From Camellia lanceoleosa (Eukaryota > Streptophyta > Magnoliopsida > Ericales > Theaceae), in contig CM045767.1 in assembly GCA_025200525.1 (NCBI GenBank), positions 7,113,273-7,177,272 on the forward strand: a stretch of DNA of 64,000 nt, read 5' to 3'. Each line of letters opens with the position of its first letter. Position 1 is the stretch's first letter. Positions 55,552 to 64,000 of the stretch are shown here, piece by piece. A program made the position numbers and the translations under genes. The notes beneath the pieces were generated by a model. That model had not been told where the DNA came from. It saw nothing but the letters and a program-made list of their open reading frames with translations, and searched no databases.

Positions 55552-57659
55552 TGTAATAACCCGACCCTCATCTATGATCTTGGTGTACTTTTAGCTTCCT
55601 TATTCAGTATATTTATATGCTTATTGTGAATTTCCATGTGGAATTATGGTTAAGTAAGTAAATCCCAAGTTTAAAAGAAGTCTATCTGTTTCACAAGAAA
55701 ACTATCTGTCACCATTAACACGTTTGACTTAGAAATTGGGCATCTTAGCGTCTTAATTATCTGAAAACGATTATATATCTGTGATCAGCATAATTTTCTG
55801 GTAATATTAAGTACGTTTGCAAAATTTCAATTTCGGAATGATTAAACGATTCAATTTTGTTTTATTCTCTTATAAGGATATATCTATATATACATGCTCT
55901 TGTTGATTTAGAACCAACAAAAAATATCTTCTTAGAAGAGGGGAAAAACGTGAGAGTTGGGGGAGAGGCTCTCCAAATGAAGGAATTGGGAGATTTTGGT
56001 GAAGATTGGTTAGATTTAACTCAAGGTATGGAAAATTCTTTATCTAGTCCCTCTTTCTTGATCTTGACTGGGAATTCTTCTTGTATTTGGGAAGTTAAGA
56101 ATGATGTTGAGAGTTTATGTGATCATCTATGTTGGAGAACCAAATTGAGTTATGGAGGGGGATCTATCCCTTATTTTCTTGCTATTCCATGAGAATATTC
56201 AACTATGAATTTGAATTAGAAGCTTAGATAACTTTATATGCATATGTGTGTAAATCCAATTGGAAAGATTATGATTAATTGCGTATGGATTGAATGAGTG
56301 AAAGAGTAAAGAGGGTTGTAATTGGTGTGTTGTGTGATTTAACACCTTCATTTGATGTTAGACCCATTGGAAGGTTTTGTTTTGCGTTGTAAACGAGGGA
56401 TTGCAGCTTTGAATGTCAAATTGGAACTCAAATTCGAAGTTCTGAATTTCAGAATTTTGCTTGGTCCGCTCGAGCGGAGGAAGGCCCGCTCGAGCGAGAA
56501 AATTGACCTTCCAGCAGTTTTGTGCCTCGTACAGTCCGCTCGAGCGGCCAAAGTGGCGCTCGAGCGGGAAGGCTTAATTTCAGACAAAAATATGTTTGTT
56601 CAGTTTTGCGTGCTTGATCCTTTGGTATTTTTAGAATATTCTTCTGATGACTTTATAACGATTGTAAATGCATGCAAAGTGTAATGGTTCAGGAAATGAT
56701 TTAAGAAAGGAAAAGAGAACTAATGTGCATTGATTATGTACAGGACGTATTCCAGGAGAAAGCAACACGTTGTCTCAACGCTGTGAGTAATAATGCATTA
56801 CATATATATTATGTATCTGTTCTGTATGACATAATTGTAAATTATGTATTGATCTGGAAATGAAAAGTGGAAACCATATCCGTATATCTGTTGTGCCGCA
56901 AGGCTACCTGTGCCGAAAGGCTATCTGTTGTGCCGAAAGGCTATCTGCTGTCTTAAAGGCTATCTCTGTGCCGCAAGGCTACTGTCTTACAGCCGAAGGC
57001 TATCTGTTGTGCCGAAGGCTATCTCTCGAAGGCTTATCCGAAAGGCTATCTATTGTGCCGAAAGGCTATCTATTGTACATGCAAAGGCTATCTATTGTGC
57101 CGCAAGGCTACCGTGCTTAAAAGGCTATCTGGGCCAACAGGGCATTCTGTTATTTCTGTAATTGATTTTGGTACATATACTAAGGTGCATTATGATTTTA
57201 TTATTGCACTATTATTCACTGAGCTTGTCTCATTCCATATGTTGTCGATTACGAGGAGCTAGCTTGGGAGCCGTTCTAGCGTTACCTCGTGCATTTTGTC
57301 GACTTAAGGATAACCCGAGCCGAGGAGGAACCCTACATATTAGACCGCTTTTCTTTGTATATGTAATTTTTGGTATCCGTGTTGCTAGTCAAGGTTATTG
57401 TATCTCTGCTTTGAGTGCCTAATATCCGAATTTTGCCGATTTGTAGATGTTTTGTAACCTATTTACGTGTGCATGTTTGCCTTTTGTTAAATCTCGAAAT
57501 GGTCACGGTTTTTGGTAGTTGCTCAATGGATGTGTCTGCATTTATTATTATTTAAAATTCTTCGCTTCCGCCAGCCCCAAACGCTGTTCATCATAGGTCA
57601 TTTTGTCTGTTTCTGATTAGGTCATGCCCAAACCTTTTAGGGCGTGTTCGGTCGTGACA
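55552..57659 (+). repeat. 5' LTR of LARD
   Basis: Starts TGTAATAACCCG and ends GTCGTGACA. The first 1.3 kb is almost identical to the 3' LTR. An open frame of 111 codons (55857-56192) is present in both copies but has no known motif. CCGCTCGAGCGG-type palindromes at 56466-56565 and a 20-bp minisatellite at 56888-57130. Confidence 0.92.
56888..57130 (+). repeat. 20-bp minisatellite in 5' LTR of LARD
   Basis: Units of GCTATCTGTTGTGCCGAAAG with frequent loss or change of the CTGTTGTG part. More degenerate than the copy in the 3' LTR. Confidence 0.9.
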
Positions 57660-57661
57660 AG

Positions 57662-57672
57662 TGGTATCGAGC
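57662..57672 (+). other. PBS of LARD
   Basis: TGGTATCGAGC, two bases behind the LTR; differs from the usual initiator-Met PBS TGGTATCAGAGC by one missing base. Confidence 0.8.
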
Positions 57673-60600
57673 ACGAGTTGCTATCTCACACGGATCCATT
57701 GAGCTCTAGGGTGTCTAGGAAAGCGTTAGGCAACTTGCATGACATCCAGAAAATACATGGAAGATCGATGGCAACGTTAAGTGTACTCTGATATGGCTAA
57801 CAATTTTGATTTATGTCTACAGTATAAGTGAGTATTGTGTAGGTAACGGTGAGAATAAGGATAAAGGATTCTACCTCCGCCGGAAAAAAAAAAAAGAATA
57901 GAAACATGGTTGGTGGACTATGTAAGTCATGTAGATGGGATCAGATCAATAGAATTGCTCGGTGGAAATGGGGTAAGGATTTGAGCTGACTGGTAAGACA
58001 ATTTATATGTTTACGATTATGTGAATTTTATGTTATTAGTTGATATTGACGGTTGATTGATATCTGCGGAAAATGATAGCAAAAGATTGAGCTTTCTAGC
58101 ATCTGTTTAGCTGAATTGCTTACACCTTAAGCATGGATATTCCTAAGACTTATTGATTAAATAAGATAATATATGCAATGTGTACTTTTGTAGTATAGCC
58201 ACGTTCTCCTTATTATAGCAATGTTTAAATCTATGAGGTTATTATAATTAGACCTTTTAATAAGAATAAATGTTACACGACGTTTTGTAATGTGTTGAGA
58301 ATGACTAGCTGTGATAAGAAGTCATACGTATAGAGATTCTTGTAGTGATGTACGAAAATAATTGAATATAACCTTGTTCCCTGCCAATAAGTCATACGAA
58401 ATAAGAGAATGACGTACATATTAGTTATGTTTGGACATTTGGGTATTGACCTTGAACCGGTTTGGTCAAATACTATGAATTATGATTTTGAAGGAAGTTA
58501 CAAGAGTTCGTGAGCCGAGAAAATTATTGTCAACGTCCGATAGGGACCAAGGGATTTGTTCATGCCAATTTGAAACTGTAAATTATTCTGTTATGTGTAA
58601 CATGTAATTCGTGATTAAGATTTCTTATAAAGAATGATTGACCGACATGAGGAATGTTACCCCCATTATGAGCCTGCTTATATAATACTTGACACAAGAT
58701 GGGTGCTTATTAATTATTTTGAGACTGAAGCTAAATGATTGATACTTTGACAAGTTACTGCAAGAATTAAATCTTGTTTTATGTATGTTTATAATTTATG
58801 ATTGTGAAAGCCTTCAAGTGTGGATCGTTCTGTATGACATTGTGAACTCGAGTAGAAACAAGGGAATTGGGAATATGCTATGTTAATGGTTGGTTGAGAC
58901 CTTTACCACTTATTGTCAATTGACACGAATATGAACGATATTCAATACGTGGTTACGCATTGCTTCATGATAAATATCATTGTCTATTTGGTTTTGACAT
59001 TACCAAATTAGGATGAATATAAGAACTATGTAGCTCAATCTAGTGGTACCCATGTACGGGAAGTAACTGGATACACTACTTATATAACATAACTAAGCTG
59101 CATGTTGGTCTGTAATTTCTGTATGCTTTTGAAATTATTCTGTCGTGTCCATAATGAATAGTAACCGTCTATTACCTGTAAGCAAACTAAATTGTTTCTT
59201 AACGAATAAATGGAACTAGGGACATTTGTAAGTCAAGGTATCTGTCTATCGTTAAGATTAATTTATTGCGTTACGTATGGACCCGAGGGTGCTTAGAATC
59301 TACGATATGAATGCAAAGGTTTATCCTCATTATGTAACCCACATTAAAATGTGCACTGTGTTATCTTTGATAAACGTTCTATAAGACATGAAATAGCAAG
59401 AAATATTCCATCATCTAATATCTTACGTTTTGAATTAATGACTGATTGACTATGTACATAAAAGTAATCACGGCGTCCTTAGTACAAGGCCCTTCCCCGG
59501 GAGTATGTATAATCAAACATGACTTCTACTCTTTATTTATGATTCAAGCATAACAAGAATAGGTATGAATTATTTCTGTTTATCCGCTTCGTTTATGCTA
59601 TGTTATGACATGATGTTGATTTTGACTTATGGTTTTATCTTTGAATGGCTTCCTTTGATGATGAAAAAAAAAATGATTGTCCTATCTGTTTCTAATATCC
59701 GGATCCGAATTATCATAATGTGATTAAGTGTCTATCATGGTACATTTGCAAGATGTATGGTGTATTCTCATAACTATCGATTTAAGATATGATTCTTTCT
59801 GTGTTATGGTACCTAGAGATGAAGCTATGTGAAACTCATGATGCGTAATGTGACCTTTCTTTCTGTCGTATTGATCTTATTACGAGATACTTTCTAGTTT
59901 TGATTTTAAGCGGTTTTCTTTGATACTGATTGGGATTCTTCTTCCCAACGCTTTGATCTTATCAAGAATTAGTTATGTAGTCTTGACTTAATACAATGAT
60001 ATGCTGTTGGTATGTTTTCCAAAATAGTAAGAGACTAGAAATTACTGATGAAGCTAATGGCTACATGCCTAAGTGATTATTGTAACTGTTGGTATGGAAT
60101 ATACTTGTTTTTATTTTAGACAAAACCTTGTTTAGTAGACCTGATGTCTGATTTAATTGTGCATCACCAGATTTGACTCTAACCAAGTAATTAATTTATT
60201 TAATTTATAGTTGTATTTATTAAGCAGATCCAGCCTTGTAATGACATGACTAAGTTACTATAACGGTATGTCTGCATGGAAAGCTGTACGTTATTCGCTT
60301 TGGTAACACCGTACTTATTTGATTTGGAATATGGTCCGTTTGTGCTATATATGGAGAAAAGCAACTAAGAAGAATGACCATTATTGACTTGGAGTCTACT
60401 CCCATTTTTCTAATCTTATCCAGAAGTAGTAGATATGATGTTGAAGCAATGGACCGATTTGACCGTGATATGTTTTGGAGAAAGAGAAATATTAGAAATT
60501 AAAAATGAAACTGGTAACTATATACTTAGACAACTCGTTGTGACTGATAAAATAACATGTATCTTGTCAATTGGACAGGATCTTGCTTAAACGACTCTGA

Positions 60601-61154
60601 AACTTGATTTACTTGTGCATATCCATATATGAATCTAGTCATGTAAGTAATTTCTTTTAGAACCTGTATATGTCTTTAATTAATGACTCGTCTCTGAGTA
60701 GCTTATGACTTGTACTTTACCTAAAAAAAAAAAATTACTTAACTGACTAACTTGAACACAGACCTTCTAATGACATTTGCACTTGACTTATGACTATCAG
60801 GATAATCTAATTATGAATGTTATTGTAACCTAAATTAATGTATGTTATGGAAATGCATGAGGGGTATGTTTAAAAAAAAAAAAAAAAACGTATTTTGGTA
60901 TATGCGTTTGGCATATGAGGAAGGATGCTATGGAACCTGCTTACAGAAGATTTTAGGCCCTAAGTATGCTACAACAGACTCTTGTGATCCTATTCTATTT
61001 GGTGTATGCATACAACTAGGAGATGCTCATTATTTGACACAACTGTGTGGAATACCTCGTTAGTTTGTGAATGATGTGAACTGAAGATTTCATAAACAGA
61101 ATTACATTTTCATGAAAAAGTAAGTTAGCAAGTTTGAGGGACCAAACTTATTTT
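57673..61154 (+). other. Internal region of LARD, non-coding
   Basis: 3.5 kb without a gag, protease, RT or integrase motif in any frame I could read. The longest frame (60842-61063, 73 residues with a Lys run from an A-tract) is unrecognised. A-tracts at 57887-57898 and 60873-60888. Confidence 0.8.
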
Positions 61155-61167
61155 AAGGGGGGGAGAG
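61155..61167 (+). other. PPT of LARD
   Basis: Purine tract AAGGGGGGGAGAG immediately before the 3' LTR. Confidence 0.9.
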
Positions 61168-63249
61168 TGTAATAACCCGACCCTCATCTATGATCTTGGT
61201 GTACTTTTAGCTTCCTTATTCAGTATATTTATATGCTTATTGTGAATTTCCATGTGGAATTATGGTTAAGTAAGTAAATCCCAAGTTTAAAAGAAGTCTA
61301 TCTGTTTCACAAGAAAACTATCTGTCACCATTAACACGTTTGACTTAGAAATTGGGCATCTTAACGTCTTAATTATCTGAAAACGATTATATATCTGTGA
61401 TCAGCATAATTTTCTGGTAATATTAAAATGCGTTTGCAAAATTTCAATTTCGGAATGATTAAACGATTCAATTTTGTCTTATTCTCTTATAAGGATATAT
61501 CTATATATACATGCTCTTGTTGATTTAGAACCAACAAAAAATATCTTCTTAGAAGAGGGGAAAAACGTGAGAGTTGGGGAAGAGGCTCTCCAAATGAAGG
61601 AATTGGGAGATTTTGGTGAAGATTGGTTAGATTTAACTCAAGGTATGGAAAATTCTTTATCTAGTCCCTCTTTCTTGATCTTGATTGGGAATTCTTCTTG
61701 TATTTGGGAAGTTAAGAATGATGTTGAGAGTTTATGTGATCATCTATGTTGGAGAACCAAATTGAGTTATGGAGGGGGATCTATCCCTTATTTTCTTGCT
61801 ATTCCATGAGAATATTCAACTATGAATTTGAATTAGAAGCTTAGATAACTTTATATGCATATGTGTGTAAATCCAATTGGAAAGGTTATGATTAATTGCG
61901 TATGGATTGAATGAGTGAAAGAGTAAAGAGGGTTGTAATTGGTGTGTTGTGTGATTTAACACCTTCATTTGATGTTAGACCCATTGGAAGGTTTTGTTTT
62001 GCGTTGTAAACGAGGGATTGCATCTTTGAATGTCAAATTGGAACTCAAATTCGAAGTTCTGAATTTCAGAATTTTGCTTGGTCCGCTTCGGCGGAGGAAG
62101 GCCCTTCGGCGAAAATTGACCTTCCAGCAGTTTTGTGCCTCGTACAGTCCGCTCGAGCGGCCAAAGTGGCGCTCGAGCGGGAAGGCTTAATTTCAGACAA
62201 AAATATGTTTGTTCAGTTTTGCGTGCTTGATCCTTTGGTATTTTTAGAATATTCTTCTGATGACTTTATAATGATTGTAAATGCATGCAAAGTGTAATGG
62301 TTCAGGAAATGATTTAAGAAAGGAAAAGAGAACTAATGTGCATTGATTATGTACAGGACGTATTCCAGGAGAAAGCAACACGTTGTCTCAACGCTGTGAG
62401 TAATAATGCATTACATATATATTATGTATCTGTTCTGTATGACATAATTGTAAATTATGTATTGATCTGGAAATGAAAAGTGGAAACCATATCCGTATAT
62501 CTGTTGTGCCGAAAGGCTATCTGTTGTGCCGCAAGGCTATCTGTTGTGCCGAAAGGCTATCTGTTGTGCCGCAAGGCTACCTGTGCCGAAAGGCTACCTG
62601 TTGTGCAGCAAGGCTACCTGTGCCGAAAGGCTATCTGTTGTGCCGCAAGGCTATCTGTTGTGCCGCAAGGCTATCTGTTGTGCCGCAAGGCTACCTGTTG
62701 TGCCGAAAGGCTATCTGTTGTGCCGCAAGGCTATCATTATTTCTGTAATTGATTTTGGTACATATACTAAGGTGCATTATGATTTTATTATTGCGCACTA
62801 TTATTCACTGAGCTTGTCTCATTCCATATGTTGTCTGATTCTGTAGGAGCCAGCTTGGGGAGCTGTTCTAGCGTTACCTCGTGCATTTTGTCAGCTTAAG
62901 GATAACCAGGCACAGGAGGGAACCCTTACATATTAGACCAGTTTTCTTTGTATATGTAATTTTTGGTATCCGTGTTGCTAGTCAAGGTTATTGTATCTAC
63001 TGTTTTGAGTGCCTAATATCTGGGCTGGATTTGTAGATGTTTTGTAACCTATTTCTGTGTGCATGTTTGCCTTTTGTTAAATCTCGAAATGGTCCTGGTT
63101 TTTGGTAGTTGCTCAATGGATGTGTGCATTTATTATTATTTAAAATTCTTCGCTTCGCCAGGCCCCAAACGCTGTTCATCATAGGTCATTCTGTCTGTTC
63201 CTGATTAGGTCATGCCCAAACCTTTTAGGGGCAGGTTCGGGTCGTGACA
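61168..63249 (+). repeat. 3' LTR of LARD
   Basis: 2082 bp, matching 55552-57659. The 111-codon frame recurs at 61474-61809. The minisatellite at 62496-62735 is regular, with about 12 units. Two of the CTCGAG palindromes of the 5' LTR read CTTCGGCGG and CTTCGGCG here. Confidence 0.92.
62496..62735 (+). repeat. 20-bp minisatellite in 3' LTR of LARD
   Basis: About 12 units of CTATCTGTTGTGCCG(A/C)AAGG, alternating GAAAGG and GCAAGG forms. The three long overlapping frames here are repeat artefacts. Confidence 0.95.
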
Positions 63250-63254
63250 AAAAC
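63250..63254. repeat. LARD target duplication, right
   Basis: AAAAC, identical to 55547-55551. Confidence 0.9.
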
Positions 63255-64000
63255 ATCTCATCTTTGCCGCCTTTCTGAATTTCCTGCATGCTAGGATGAT
63301 AGATTTGACCAAAAAAGCTGCATGAAAATACTTTGAGGTTAACATACCTAATGGTTCCTAATACAGTTGACCCAAATTCTCATCCTAGGCTACATGTGTT
63401 CCTAATGCAGGTTTGATCAACTTGTGATGTTTTTTGCTAAGTATTTCATTTATGACTATATGATAATTATTCAACTTTTCATTGATTCAAACAGTTTATT
63501 GGTGTAATTTTTATTGTTTTGGCATGGTATTGTCTGTTACTATTTCTGACCCATTTGGATGTGTCCATGAAAAGCATTTTGTCTGATCTAATTCACATTC
63601 TTGCATTTACAATTTTTTTCCCTAGTGTTTCTATTCATGATTAGTGTTTGATATCTGTTGTTTCTTTATTCTATGGTCAAGTATGATGAGGTTTTGATTT
63701 TGGGAAAAACTTTTTTGACTTGAGCACAATTGGAGAAGTGTATATATATATCCATGGAGAACAAGAAAGAGTTGGAAAAAAAATGAAAACTACACTTGTT
63801 CTCATCTTAAGTGCTAACAAAGGTTTAAAAGGTTAGACTTAATGACACTGGCGATCAAAGTTCCGAATGTCACTTATTTTGGGTAAACAAAGATATGACT
63901 TCACATTTAGGAGTGTAGTGGAAGGAATGCAGCCTCTATGCCAGCAAAACCTAAGAGCTGGTACCTTCAACTTTGCCTTTCTGTTACTTGCTCATCTAGC
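63255..64000. other. Right flank, nothing recognised
   Basis: A/T-rich, no coding match and no repeat. It is the continuation of the DNA interrupted by the LARD, so it may belong to the 3' side of the gene at 53.4-55.3 kb. Confidence 0.4.

Larger units (their letters stand above)
55552..63249 (+). mobile_element. Non-coding LTR retrotransposon (LARD type), complete
   Basis: 7698 bp with two LTRs of about 2.1 kb, perfect 5-bp target duplication, tRNA-iMet-like PBS and a strong PPT. The 3.5-kb internal part holds no gag or pol, so it must depend on enzymes of a relative. TGTAATAACCCGACC at the LTR start plus a TGGTATC PBS suggest a chromovirus (Tekay/Del-like) parent; this is an inference from ends only. 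Confidence 0.92.

Noticed and set aside
62496..62735. CRISPR-like look of evenly spaced 20-bp units
   Set aside because: Units are contiguous without unique spacers and lie inside a plant LTR; it is a minisatellite.

Overview
This is 64 kb of nuclear DNA from a flowering plant, most likely a eudicot, and almost all of it is nested, decayed transposable elements. The evidence is: Ty3/gypsy elements of the plant-only Tat lineage (two RNase H domains in pol, 4.3 kb LTRs, an antisense ORF near the 3' end), a plant L1-type LINE with DUF4283-like and zf-RVT-like regions, hAT and CACTA termini, and a fragment of an SMG9-like gene with plant-style introns. I saw no rRNA, tRNA, CRISPR array or bacterial-type operon. 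I cannot name the species.

Layout. (1) 1-36081: Tat element 1, plus strand. It has a partial 5' LTR (1-2290), PBS, gag, protease, RT, two RNase H domains and a truncated integrase (to 9922). A misplaced LTR fragment (9923-10378), an antisense ORF (10629-10904), a tandem array, a PPT and a 3' LTR follow. The 3' LTR is split into 12522-~14140 and 33877-36081. (2) ~14140-33876: Tat element 2, minus strand, lies inside that 3' LTR. Its own 5' LTR is complete (29526-33876) and its integrase frame is long and intact. It has in turn received a LINE (20343-26083, 8-bp TSD) and a non-autonomous hAT (16916-17761, 8-bp TSD). (3) 36122-40433: a solo Tat LTR on the minus strand. (4) ~40434-50720: Tat element 3, minus strand, older and heavily deleted, with two divergent gag C-terminal copies. 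(5) 50721-53040: an LTR stub, two CACTA-type 5' ends and a MITE swollen by an ACC-rich satellite. (6) 53400-55550: the gene-like part, with SMG9-like exons 1-2 and two unidentified terminal exons. (7) 55552-63249: a complete, young, non-coding LTR element (LARD type) with a perfect AAAAC duplication. (8) 63255-64000: nothing recognised.

Inferred order of events, oldest first: element 3; element 1 inserted into its 3' region; solo LTR D beside it; element 2 inserted into the 3' LTR of element 1; LINE and hAT inserted into element 2. The LARD is independent and young.

No coding system here looks functional: all Tat and LINE polyproteins carry stops, frameshifts or active-site changes. The most interesting signals are in the Tat LTRs. 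These are paired GGCC-type motif clusters whose sequence agrees within an element but differs between elements; a G-box palindrome held 52-53 bp from the TATA box in three LTRs; a second PBS-like site inside every LTR; stop codons that look like CHG-methylation decay; two stops shared by independent copies; and a large inverted LTR pair with a 40-bp loop.
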